Source of the DNA: Verrucomicrobiales bacterium
Lineage (GTDB): Bacteria; Verrucomicrobiota; Verrucomicrobiia; Verrucomicrobiales; Verrucomicrobiaceae
NCBI GenBank assembly: GCA_003453085.1
Contig: DMMK01000531.1
Span: forward strand, 1 to 9,395
Length of the DNA stretch: 9,395 nt
Direction of reading: 5' to 3'
Shown: positions 1-9,392 of the stretch, piece after piece
Numbering within the stretch: position 1 is the stretch's first letter
Layout: every line of letters begins with the position of its first letter
Notes under the pieces: generated by a model
The model's input: the letters and a program-made list of their open reading frames with translations, nothing else
Database searches by the model: none
What the model was told of the DNA's origin: nothing
Position numbers and translations under genes: made by a program

Positions 1-948
1 AACTGCGGCACGGGGATTTCACCCCGCTACCTGGGCGTGGAGCTTTTCACCGCGCTGATGTTTTATGCGGTGTTTTGGACCTTTAAAGGAGACTGGGCGA
101 TGATCCCCTTTTGGGGGCCGCAGGTGCTGTGCCTGTGGGTGCTGATGAGCCTGCTGATCGCCGGGACGTTCATTGACATCGAGCATTATCTGCTGCCTGC
201 GGAGATCACTTTTTACGGGACCATCGCAGGGGTGCTGGCCTCGGTTTGGGTGCCGGGCCTGCAAGCGCAAGAGGTGTGGTGGATGGGGGGGCTGATGTCC
301 CTGGCCAGTGCGGCGGTGGGATTTGGCGGACTGCGTCTGGTGGTGGAACTGGGCAAGCTGGCCTTTGGGCGAAAGAAGGTGGCCTTTGAAAAACCGGAGG
401 ACTGGTCCGTCACGCAGCCCGTGGAGACGGAACCGCCGATCGTGACGATGGGGGAGGACAAGATCGAGTGGGCGGACCTTTTTGGCATGCAGCGGCCAAC
501 GGACCGCCTGGTGGTGGTGTGCCCAAAATTGCAGGTGAATGACCAGAACTTCCAGGAAGTGACGGTGGAACTGTATGTCGAGACGATGAAGGTGCTAGGG
601 AAAGACGGGAAGGTGGAAACCTATGACCTGGAAAATGTGACCCGCCTGGTGGGGACAGCCTCCAGTGTGCAAATCCCGCGCGAGGCGATGGGCCTGGGGG
701 ATGTGCATTTCATGATGATGATCGGTGCATTTCTGGGATGGCAGGCGGTGCTGTTCACCATCTTTGCCGCGAGTGTGCTGGGTACGCTGATTTCCGGCCT
801 GACACGGCTGACAGGCCGTGCGCAGTGGGGCAAGTATCTGCCCTTTGGCCCCTATCTGGCGGCGGGCGCGGTTCTCTGGGTGTTTTATGGGCCACAGGTG
901 GTGGCCTGGTATCTAATGCAGGTGACCGGACGCGGAGCTGATTATTGA
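1..948 (+). CDS. Type IV prepilin peptidase (A24 family), 5'-truncated by window edge
   Basis: Membrane aspartyl protease that removes the leader peptide from type IV pilins or type II secretion pseudopilins, and in bifunctional members also N-methylates them. The frame is open from base 1, and its first residues (NCGTGISPRYLGVELFTAL) match the conserved stretch after the family's cysteine-rich zinc motif. The true start therefore lies upstream, and the GTG at 37 is not the start. The first catalytic Asp is in FIDIEHYLLP (codon 175-177). The second is in the GxGD motif, here GLGD (Asp codon 700-702), followed by GAFLGWQ and LPFGPYLAAG. Hydrophobic segments flank both motifs. Between them, about nt 370-675, lies a polar insert of roughly 100 residues that is absent from compact homologues such as PilD. 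The usual PD after the first motif reads PAE. The gene ends in TGA and converges on the minus-strand gene that follows. Function is confident; the specific secretion or pilus system cannot be told from here. Confidence 0.93.
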   Translation, partial: NCGTGISPRYLGVELFTALMFYAVFWTFKGDWAMIPFWGPQVLCLWVLMSLLIAGTFIDIEHYLLPAEITFYGTIAGVLASVWVPGLQAQEVWWMGGLMSLASAAVGFGGLRLVVELGKLAFGRKKVAFEKPEDWSVTQPVETEPPIVTMGEDKIEWADLFGMQRPTDRLVVVCPKLQVNDQNFQEVTVELYVETMKVLGKDGKVETYDLENVTRLVGTASSVQIPREAMGLGDVHFMMMIGAFLGWQAVLFTIFAASVLGTLISGLTRLTGRAQWGKYLPFGPYLAAGAVLWVFYGPQVVAWYLMQVTGRGADY

Positions 949-981
949 GCAAAGCTCCGGCCTTGAAGAAAGAGGGAAGCA

Positions 982-1012
982 CACTGTCCAGCGCGGATTG
1001 CGAAGGACAGTG
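982..1012. terminator. Hairpin between convergent genes; possible terminator or dispersed repeat
   Basis: CACTGTCC (982-989) pairs perfectly with GGACAGTG (1005-1012). Inside, CGC (992-994) can pair with GCG (1000-1002). It lies between the stops of two convergent genes. On the minus strand the stem is followed by a pyrimidine-rich run (TGCTTCCCTCTTTCTTC), so it could weakly terminate the minus-strand gene. On the plus strand no T tract follows. Just downstream, GCTTGAC is repeated at 1013-1019 and 1023-1029. The structure is seen directly; the terminator role is inferred, and a REP-like repeat is equally possible. Confidence 0.4.
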
Positions 1013-1036
1013 GCTTGACCAAGCTTGACTGCCTTT

Positions 1037-3931
1037 CTACTTCGGAAGCGGCACCTGGGAGGGGTGCATGAGGTAGGCGATGAGGTCGCGGACCTGGTCC
1101 GGCTGAAACGCCATGAGCAGGCCTTCGGGCATCATGGAGACGGGGGACGTGTCCTGTTTCGTGATCTCGCTTTTCTCGACGGTGGTCTCCTCGGTCATGA
1201 GGCGGAGCGTGAGGGTGCGGTCGTTTTGGCGGGCGATGACTCCGCTGAGCACGCGGCCGTCTTTGAGGGTGAGCATGCTCATGCGGTAGTCGGCACTGAC
1301 GACGCCGCTGGGGTCCACGATGTTTTCGAGGAGGTAGTCCAGGTTGGACCGGCCAGAGCCGGTGAGGTCGGGTCCCACTTTACCACCTTCTCCATACATG
1401 ACGTGGCAGGCAGCACAGATTTGATACATGGCGCGTCCTTTGCTGAGATCGGCCTTGGCGAGGACATCGGGCGTGAGCTTGGCCTTCAGCTCTTCAATGA
1501 GTTTGGCTTTGTCGCCTGCCGAGTCGCGGAGCTCGCCCCAGACTTCAGTGAGACTTTTGGTTAGGTTTTCGACATTGAGGCCGCGGATCTGGCGGGCGTG
1601 GAAGGCGGAGAGATCGGTGCGGGGGATTTTCCCGGCAGCGATCTGGTTCAGCAGGGCTTGGGCAAAGGTGGGACGGGAGACGAGGGCGGCGATGATGGTG
1701 GGGCGGTCCTCGGGGCTGAACTGGCGGTAGCTGGTGGCCAGTTTTTGACCGATGGCCGGGTCGTCAAACTGGGTGAGGCCCTGGGCGGCGAGGCCATTGA
1801 GGCCACGGGTCTGGAGGAGTTTTTCACAGACGCTGCGGAGGTCCTCTGGGCGGGCATCAATCAGGGTCTTGAGCGCGGCGATGCGGTTTTCCAGCGGGGC
1901 CTTGTCATTGAGGGCGAGCGCCTTGACTTCGTCCAGCGCACGGCCATCGCCAAACAGGGTGGAGAGCTCGCGGATGGCGGGTGCAAAGGAGGTGGAATAG
2001 AGAGCTTCATCCTTGGGGAATGAAGCGACAAAAGCATCCCAGGCTTCGGGTTTGGGAGCTTTGCGCCAGCCTTGGAAGGCTTCGCCCAAACCTTGGAGGA
2101 TGGCGCTGCGGTGGGCTGGGCTGCGGGTGGTGGCATCGGCCAGCAGGGCATTGAGGGGAGCCGGGTTCTTTTCCAGACGGCCTGCGAGGTTGCGGGTGAT
2201 CCAGCGGGTGGTCTCGGGCCACTGGCTGTCTTTGGCCACGGTGACGAGGGCCTGGGGATCGCTGTCACCCAGGGGGATGAGGCCATACCAGACAAGGGAG
2301 GGGAGGAATTTGTCTTCGGCGTCTCCCTCATGCTTCACCAGTGCGCTGGCCAGCGCGGCGCGGTGTTTCAGCGGCAGTCGCTGAAGGGTGCTGGCGAGGG
2401 TGAGGCGGACGGCGCTGGACGGATCGTTTGCGGCGAGGCTAACCAACGATGTGTAAATGGATTCGTCAAAGGCGCTTGCGGTGTCAGCTCCGACGGGGCG
2501 CTGGCTTTTGAGAGTGTCCAGCGGCCAGTGATCGGTGAGGAGGCGGATGGCCCAGGCGCGGACGTATTCGCTTTCATCCTTCAAATGAGTTTGCAGGAGG
2601 GCGGGAGTGGTCTTGCCTGCCTGGTATTGTTTCCAGAGGGTTGGCAATTTTCCTTCACCGATAAGGCAGCGTGGATAGAGGGCGGGCTTGGGAGCGGCTG
2701 GTTTCCCATAGCTGATCTTGAAGATGCGTCCGCTGGTGCGGTGCACGCCGGTGGAGTCGTGGCATTCGCCGGTATCGCTCCAGTCGAGGAGGTAGCCGCT
2801 GCCATCGGGGCCGGTGCTGATCTCGATGCCGCGGAACCATTCGTCCTCGGTGAGGAAGACATCGGGTTCGTGTTTGCCGACGTATCCCGAGCCCTGGCGC
2901 TCAAGCCGCTCCACATTGGCACGGCGGCCATGCATGTTGAGGGTGAAAAGTTTGTCGCGGTACTGGTTAGGCCATTGGTCGGCTTGATAGATCATCATGC
3001 CGATGTGGGCATGGCCGCCGCCGAGGTCATTGGCCTTGCCGTCGCGGCTGTCCTGCCAGGAGCCGGAGGTGTCGAAGTGATAGTGATCGGCGATGGTGTC
3101 CAGCCGATGATAGACACCAGGGTTGAGGGATGGGGAGGTGTCGTGCAGGTGGGCGCCGGGCATGAGGTGCCAGAGGTGGCCGGTGACGGTGTTGATGAAA
3201 AACATCTCGCCATTTTTGTCCCAGTCATGGCCCCAGGGATTGGTGGTACCATGGGTGAGCACTTCGACGGTTTTCCGCTGCGGATGGAAGCGCCAGATGC
3301 CGCCCTTCATGGGGATGCGCTCGGCCTCCGGGGTGCCGGGCACGCCCAGGCTGGCGGGGCAGGAGTGGCCGCAGCGGCCATAGAGCCAGCCATCGGGCCC
3401 CCAGCGCAGACCATTGGCGAAGTTGTGGTAGTTGTCCTTCGCCACGGTGAAACCATCGATCATGACTTGCGGCGGGCCATCGGGGATGTCATCGCCGTTG
3501 GCATCGGGGATGAAGAGGACCTGGGGCGGGCACATGAGCCAGACACCGCCGCGGCCTACCTCCACACTGGTCAGCATCTGGACATCGTCGGTGAAAACCT
3601 TGCGGGTCTCGGCCACGCCGTCGTTGTCTTTGTCTTCCAGGATGATGACGCGGTCACGCAGGGCGAGGTCGAAGCGTTTGCTGCGCTCTGCATACGTGTA
3701 GTTTTCGGCCACCCACATGCGGCCTTTGGCATCCCAGGCCATGGCCACAGGGTTTTGCACATCGGGCTCGGCGGCAAAAAGGGTGGCTTGGAAGCCTTCG
3801 GGCAGTTTCAGTTTTGCCAGGGCCTGCTGCGGCGTGGGGGGCTGGGCATCGCCGGGGTCGCTGTTATAGACTTTGGGGAAGTCGGCCAGAAGGGCACAAG
3901 GAAGGGCGAGGAGCAGGGGGATGAAACGCAT
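1037..3931 (-). CDS. PVC-type heme-binding CxxCH protein (beta-propeller dehydrogenase-like + HEAT + cytochrome c)
   Basis: A 964-residue exported protein with an N-terminal Sec-type signal peptide (MRFIPLLLALPCALLA, probable cleavage near residue 16). Residues about 40-410 form the propeller-like domain described in PVC bacteria as a putative membrane-bound dehydrogenase, with Asp-rich loops DKDNDG (100-105) and DANGDDIPDG (143-152) that may bind calcium. Residues about 445-800 are helical with HEAT-type repeats (for example near 452-465 and 503-520). The C-terminus is a cytochrome c-like domain with CAACH at 839-843 for covalent heme attachment and a candidate distal Met in SMMPEG (933/934). 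Length and domain order match the family. It probably transfers electrons during oxidation of a sugar or other organic substrate in the periplasm, but the substrate is unknown. The ATG at 3931 is chosen because the signal peptide follows at once; no Shine-Dalgarno sequence is visible. The gene stands alone, divergent from the nuclease gene and convergent with the peptidase gene. Confidence 0.92.
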   Translation of the reverse strand: MRFIPLLLALPCALLADFPKVYNSDPGDAQPPTPQQALAKLKLPEGFQATLFAAEPDVQNPVAMAWDAKGRMWVAENYTYAERSKRFDLALRDRVIILEDKDNDGVAETRKVFTDDVQMLTSVEVGRGGVWLMCPPQVLFIPDANGDDIPDGPPQVMIDGFTVAKDNYHNFANGLRWGPDGWLYGRCGHSCPASLGVPGTPEAERIPMKGGIWRFHPQRKTVEVLTHGTTNPWGHDWDKNGEMFFINTVTGHLWHLMPGAHLHDTSPSLNPGVYHRLDTIADHYHFDTSGSWQDSRDGKANDLGGGHAHIGMMIYQADQWPNQYRDKLFTLNMHGRRANVERLERQGSGYVGKHEPDVFLTEDEWFRGIEISTGPDGSGYLLDWSDTGECHDSTGVHRTSGRIFKISYGKPAAPKPALYPRCLIGEGKLPTLWKQYQAGKTTPALLQTHLKDESEYVRAWAIRLLTDHWPLDTLKSQRPVGADTASAFDESIYTSLVSLAANDPSSAVRLTLASTLQRLPLKHRAALASALVKHEGDAEDKFLPSLVWYGLIPLGDSDPQALVTVAKDSQWPETTRWITRNLAGRLEKNPAPLNALLADATTRSPAHRSAILQGLGEAFQGWRKAPKPEAWDAFVASFPKDEALYSTSFAPAIRELSTLFGDGRALDEVKALALNDKAPLENRIAALKTLIDARPEDLRSVCEKLLQTRGLNGLAAQGLTQFDDPAIGQKLATSYRQFSPEDRPTIIAALVSRPTFAQALLNQIAAGKIPRTDLSAFHARQIRGLNVENLTKSLTEVWGELRDSAGDKAKLIEELKAKLTPDVLAKADLSKGRAMYQICAACHVMYGEGGKVGPDLTGSGRSNLDYLLENIVDPSGVVSADYRMSMLTLKDGRVLSGVIARQNDRTLTLRLMTEETTVEKSEITKQDTSPVSMMPEGLLMAFQPDQVRDLIAYLMHPSQVPLPK

Positions 3932-4055
3932 GAGGGGCTAAGAGGCACAAAAAGATGGAAGCGTGTGACAATGCTGACAAGAGGATACGCAGCATGAATG
4001 CAGCTTTCCTTCTTGCTACTGATCAAAGTCTCCGCTGGGATAGTCAAAACCAACT
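3932..4055. promoter_or_regulatory. Divergent intergenic region with TGACAA direct repeat and candidate minus-strand promoter
   Basis: This 124-bp gap separates two divergent genes, so it should contain both promoters. On the minus strand, TTGTCA (complement of 3975-3980) resembles a -35 box and lies 17 bp from CATCTT (complement of 3952-3957), a poor -10 match. TGACAA occurs twice on the plus strand, at 3966-3971 and 3975-3980, with 9-bp spacing; one copy coincides with the proposed -35 box. I found no convincing plus-strand promoter and no Shine-Dalgarno sequence before either start. The need for promoters follows from gene layout; the exact boxes are weak guesses. Confidence 0.3.
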
Positions 4056-5456
4056 ATGAAAATCACTTTCTGTGGCGCGGCTGGAACGACAACGGGGTCC
4101 AAACATCTGATCGAAATCAATGGCGCACGCATCCTGCTGGATTGCGGCCTGTATCAGGGACGGCGGAAGGAAGCGATGGAACGGAACGCGGACTTTCCTT
4201 TTGATCCGGCCAAGGTGGACTGTGTGGTGCTGTCGCACGCGCACATTGATCACGCGGGGAATCTGCCTCACCTGTATCGGAAGGGCTTTACCGGAAACAT
4301 CTATTCCACACCGGCCACGCGAGACCTCTGCAGCATCATGCTGCCGGATGCGGCGCACATTCATGAGAGCGACATCGCGTGGCTGAACAAGCACCGCAAG
4401 CGCGATGACCTGCCGCTGCTGGTGCCGAATTACACGAAGCTGGATGCCGAGGAGGTGCTGCACCAGTTTGTGACCGTGGGTTATGGGCGGCCCATGCACA
4501 TTGCCGATGGGGTGACGATGACCTTCATTGATGCCGGGCACATCCTGGGCAGTGCGCAGGTGGTGCTGGACCTGGAGGACCATTTGACGAAAAGGAAGTG
4601 CCGTCTGCTGTTCAGCGGCGATGTGGGGCGCCCGGGGAATGATCTCTTAAATGGGGCCACGCCTTGCGCGGATGTGGACTATGTGATCATGGAGAGCACG
4701 TATGGTGGGAGGCACCATGAGCTGGCGGCCGAGACGTCTGAGCACATCTGCCACCTGATCCGCGAGATCCATGAGCGGGGCGCGCGGATGATCATCCCGG
4801 CCTTTGCGGTGGAGCGCACGCAGCAACTGCTATACACGCTGGACAAACTGCGTGCGGAGAACTGCTTTCCCCCGGTGCCAGTGTATGTGGACAGTCCGCT
4901 GGCAGTGCGGGCCACGGAGATCTTTCGCCTACACATCGAGGACCTGAAGGCCGAGGTGCGGGATGCGGTGTTCATGCGGGATGATCCTTTTGGCTTTGAG
5001 GGGCTGCGGCTGGTGCGGAGTGTGGATGAATCGAAGTCGCTGAACCTGCTGAAGGGACCGGCAGTGATCATCTCGGCCTCGGGCATGGCGGAAAGCGGCC
5101 GCATCCTGCACCACCTGCGCAACAATGTGGGCGGAGCGCAAAACATCCTCTTGTTCGTCGGCTACTGCGCGGAAAATACCCTGGGGTGGAAGCTGCGCAG
5201 TGGGCACAAAAAGGTGAACATCCTGGGCGATGAATTCACGGTGCGGGCGGAGATCGAAACCCTGGATTCCTTCTCGGGTCATGCGGACCATGAGGAACTG
5301 CTGGCCTACTTTGACCGCATCAGCGGGCCCAAGCGCCGGGTCTTCCTGGTGCACGGGGAGCGGGAGCGGTCCGAAGTGCTGCGCGAGGCCCTGGCGGCCC
5401 GCCATCAGGATGGGACGGTGGAGGTGGCGAATCTGATGCAGACGGTGGAGCTGTAA
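4056..5456 (+). CDS. MBL-fold / beta-CASP ribonuclease (CPSF-73/TTHA0252-like)
   Basis: A 466-residue cytoplasmic metallo-beta-lactamase-fold RNA-processing nuclease. Zinc-binding motif 2 is SHAHIDHAGNLP with H61, H63, D65 and H66. H162 lies in DAGHILGS and D189 in FSGDVGRPG. The beta-CASP region follows: acidic motif A in MESTYGGR (E213), motif B near GRILHHL (H352/H353, after ISASGMAESG) and motif C in SFSGHADHEEL (H409). The C-terminus, including VHGE (432-435), is the RMMBL RNA-specificity segment. All catalytic ligands are present and the length is normal for the family, so it should be active. Homologues cut or trim RNA endo- or exonucleolytically; the native target here is unknown. The ATG at 4056 is chosen because the conserved first strand (MKITFCGAAGTTTGS) starts there, without a Shine-Dalgarno sequence. 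RNase J is a less likely label because this shorter protein lacks the RNase J C-terminal extension. Confidence 0.95.
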   Translation: MKITFCGAAGTTTGSKHLIEINGARILLDCGLYQGRRKEAMERNADFPFDPAKVDCVVLSHAHIDHAGNLPHLYRKGFTGNIYSTPATRDLCSIMLPDAAHIHESDIAWLNKHRKRDDLPLLVPNYTKLDAEEVLHQFVTVGYGRPMHIADGVTMTFIDAGHILGSAQVVLDLEDHLTKRKCRLLFSGDVGRPGNDLLNGATPCADVDYVIMESTYGGRHHELAAETSEHICHLIREIHERGARMIIPAFAVERTQQLLYTLDKLRAENCFPPVPVYVDSPLAVRATEIFRLHIEDLKAEVRDAVFMRDDPFGFEGLRLVRSVDESKSLNLLKGPAVIISASGMAESGRILHHLRNNVGGAQNILLFVGYCAENTLGWKLRSGHKKVNILGDEFTVRAEIETLDSFSGHADHEELLAYFDRISGPKRRVFLVHGERERSEVLREALAARHQDGTVEVANLMQTVEL

Positions 5457-5551
5457 GGACGAAGTGTGAAGCCGTTCTGGACGGGCGAACTCTGGCAAGA
5501 CCACCGGATTGAAACTTGTCAGGGTAGGGAGGGTTGGTAGTGTTTGGGTCT
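5457..5551 (+). promoter_or_regulatory. Gap upstream of methyltransferase gene with GGAGG ribosome-binding-site candidate
   Basis: This 95-bp gap separates two co-oriented genes. GGAGG at 5528-5532 lies 7 bases before an in-frame GTG (5540) and 19 bases before the in-frame ATG (5552). Spacing favours GTG, while the likely start of family alignments favours ATG; using GTG would add only four residues. It is the only Shine-Dalgarno-like sequence seen before any gene start in the window, but the tract is simply G-rich. No convincing promoter or terminator is visible. Confidence 0.35.
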
Positions 5552-6562
5552 ATGGACACACTTTCTCCAGATCGCATTCTTCAGACAGGTATGGGTTTTT
5601 GGGCCTCCAAGGCCCTGCTGAGTGCAGTGGAACTTGGAGTCTTTACCGCACTGGCGCAGGAGCCTGGAGATGTGGCAAGTCTGCATGCCCGGCTGGGCTT
5701 GCATGCACGGGGCGCGCGAGATTTTCTGGATGCGTTGGTGGCCCTGGGCTTCCTGCGCTGCGAAAGCGGCGTGTACCACAATGCGCCGGAAACCGACCTG
5801 TTTTTGGACCGCGACAAGCCGAGCTACATCGGGGGCATCCTGGAGATGTGCAATCACCGGCTCTACGGCTTCTGGGGAAATCTGACGACGGCGCTGCGCA
5901 CGGGCGAACCGCAAAATGAGGCGAAGGGCGGCGGGCCGGACCCCTTTGCGGCGCTGTATGCGGAGCCGGAGCGGCTGCGCGAGTTTCTGCGGGCAATGTC
6001 CGGCGTGAGCCGTGGCGCGAACATGGCGATCGCACAGGCGTTTCCCTGGGCGGACTACGGGAGCTGTGCAGACATCGGCACGGCGCAGGGGGATCTGGTG
6101 ACGCAGATCGCGCTGGCGAATCCGCATGTGCGGGGGATCGGTTTTGACCTGCCGGCAGTGGGGCCCGTGTTTGAGGCCTATGTGGCGGAGCATGGGCTGG
6201 CGGGGCGGGTGAGTTTTCAGGGCGGCAGCTTTTTTGACCAGGATCTGCCGCAGGCGGACGTGCTCCTGTTTGGCCACATCCTGCATGACTGGGATGCGGA
6301 GACGAAGCGGATGCTGCTGCGCAAGGCCTACGCGGCACTGCCCCCGGGCGGGGCGGTGGTGGTGTATGATGCGATCATTGACGATGAGCGGAAGCAAAAT
6401 GCCTTTGGCCTGCTGATGAGCCTGAACATGCTGATCGAGACCCCCGACGGCTTTGACTACACGGGCGCGGACTGCATCGGCTGGATGCAAGAGGCGGGTT
6501 TCAAGGGCTGCCGTGTGCAGCACCTGGTGGGGCCAGACTCGATGGTGGTAGGGGTGAAATAA
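5552..6562 (+). CDS. SAM-dependent O-methyltransferase-like protein (Methyltransf_2 / acetylserotonin OMT family)
   Basis: A 336-residue cytoplasmic enzyme predicted to move a methyl group from S-adenosylmethionine to a small molecule, often a hydroxyl on an aromatic or secondary metabolite. Residues about 10-85 (starting near [19 protein letters not shown]) form the winged-helix dimerisation domain. The Rossmann-type methyltransferase domain covers roughly 165-336: SAM motif I is ADIGTAQGD (173-181), the acidic ribose-binding strand is GIGFDLPAV (195-203), and HILHDWD (242-248) carries the likely catalytic base H245. Motif I differs from the usual DxGGGxG by having T-A-Q in the loop, but family members vary here. 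Length is typical. The ATG at 5552 is preferred; an in-frame GTG at 5540 has the better ribosome site and a TTG at 5534 is also possible. No biosynthetic partners are adjacent, so the substrate cannot be named. Confidence 0.88.
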   Translation: MDTLSPDRILQTGMGFWASKALLSAVELGVFTALAQEPGDVASLHARLGLHARGARDFLDALVALGFLRCESGVYHNAPETDLFLDRDKPSYIGGILEMCNHRLYGFWGNLTTALRTGEPQNEAKGGGPDPFAALYAEPERLREFLRAMSGVSRGANMAIAQAFPWADYGSCADIGTAQGDLVTQIALANPHVRGIGFDLPAVGPVFEAYVAEHGLAGRVSFQGGSFFDQDLPQADVLLFGHILHDWDAETKRMLLRKAYAALPPGGAVVVYDAIIDDERKQNAFGLLMSLNMLIETPDGFDYTGADCIGWMQEAGFKGCRVQHLVGPDSMVVGVK

Positions 6563-6567
6563 AAGTA

Positions 6568-6573
6568 GATAAT
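6568..6573 (+). promoter_or_regulatory. Candidate -10 box for leuS
   Basis: GATAAT matches the TATAAT consensus at five of six positions and lies just after the methyltransferase stop, in an A-rich stretch. Seventeen bases upstream the sequence is GTGGTA, a poor -35 (three of six). If used, transcription would start near 6580 and give leuS a leader of about 100 bases that contains the hairpin and small open frame described separately. leuS could instead be read through from the upstream genes. Confidence 0.3.
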
Positions 6574-6649
6574 GGGAAAAGCAGAAAGCTGAAATGGGCA
6601 GGCGTGGGTGGTTTGCGGCGGTCGTGCAGCTAAACTCCTTGGTTGCGAA

Positions 6650-6681
6650 ATGGCCGGGGCGCGCCTTCTTGCGCGCCCCGT

Positions 6682-6685
<4 letters not shown>
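6650..6685 (+). CDS. Candidate leader peptide [11 protein letters not shown] overlapping the leuS start
   Basis: An 11-codon open frame starts at ATG 6650 and stops at TGA 6683-6685, overlapping the leuS ATG (6682) in an ATGA arrangement typical of translational coupling. It contains two adjacent leucine codons, CTT CTT (6665-6670), exactly in the loop of the hairpin at 6655-6680. Scanning leuS by eye I found no in-frame CTT among its 866 codons, so this is an unusual Leu codon here. The gene that follows charges tRNA-Leu, which makes a leucine-sensing leader peptide plausible. Against it: there is no Shine-Dalgarno sequence before 6650, an open frame this short can arise by chance, and another small frame (6594-6701) overlaps it. 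Position and codons are seen; function is inference. Confidence 0.33.
6655..6680 (+). promoter_or_regulatory. Perfect G/C hairpin abutting the leuS start codon
   Basis: CGGGGCGCGC (6655-6664) pairs perfectly with GCGCGCCCCG (6671-6680), giving a 10-bp stem of only G-C pairs with the six-base loop CTTCTT. One base separates the stem from the leuS ATG at 6682, so the stem occupies the place where a ribosome-binding site would lie. In RNA it should be very stable and should impede initiation unless it is opened. No T tract follows, so it is not a standard intrinsic terminator for the methyltransferase gene. The structure is seen; a regulatory role is inferred. Confidence 0.55.
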
Positions 6686-9282
<2,597 letters not shown>

Positions 9283-9296
9283 GCCCGATGGTTTTT

Positions 9297-9331
9297 AAGG
9301 CCGTGCTTCCACCAGGGAGCACGGCTTTTTT
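9297..9331 (+). terminator. Rho-independent terminator of leuS
   Basis: GCCGTGCT (9300-9307) pairs with AGCACGGC (9318-9325). The stem extends inward through a T-G pair and two C-G pairs to the loop ACCA (9311-9314). A run of six T (9326-9331) follows directly, and AA at 9297-9298 can extend the base of the stem. It begins 14 bases after the leuS stop. This is a textbook intrinsic terminator. Confidence 0.93.
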
Positions 9332-9354
9332 GTGGCTGGATAACTGCGTGTGGG

Positions 9355-9392
9355 CGGCAGCTCTTCATGGAGCGCGGGCGTCCCGCCTGCCG
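9355..9392. repeat. Compact foldable intergenic element, possible REP-like repeat
   Basis: Downstream of the leuS terminator, CGGCAG (9355-9360) pairs with CTGCCG (9387-9392) and encloses two smaller inverted repeats: CTC/GAG around 9361-9372, and GCGGG (9374-9378) with CCCGC (9382-9386). The result can draw as a small three-way junction. No gene was recognised between 9283 and the window end. Only one copy is in the window, so calling it a repeat is inference from its shape and intergenic position. Confidence 0.35.

Noticed and set aside
37..948. GTG 37 as the start of the prepilin peptidase
   Set aside because: The frame is open upstream to base 1 and encodes the conserved residues just after the zinc-cysteine motif, so the gene begins before the window.
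933..959. CGGAGCT/AGCTCCG inverted repeat spanning the prepilin peptidase stop codon
   Set aside because: The 7-bp stem has a 13-base loop and no T tract on either strand, so it is too weak to call a terminator.
2072..3997. A 641-codon open frame on the plus strand opposite the heme protein gene
   Set aside because: It is in exact codon register with the minus-strand gene, so its lack of stops only reflects avoidance of TTA, CTA and TCA codons in a GC-rich gene. Its translation shows no recognisable domain, while the minus strand has clear motifs.
6643..6681. TTG at 6643 as the leuS start
   Set aside because: It would add 13 residues coded by the palindrome that do not resemble LeuRS N-termini; ATG 6682 gives the normal beginning.
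6563..6681. T-box riboswitch in the leuS leader
   Set aside because: The leader is only about 119 bases, with no recognisable T-box sequence, specifier stem or terminator/antiterminator pair.
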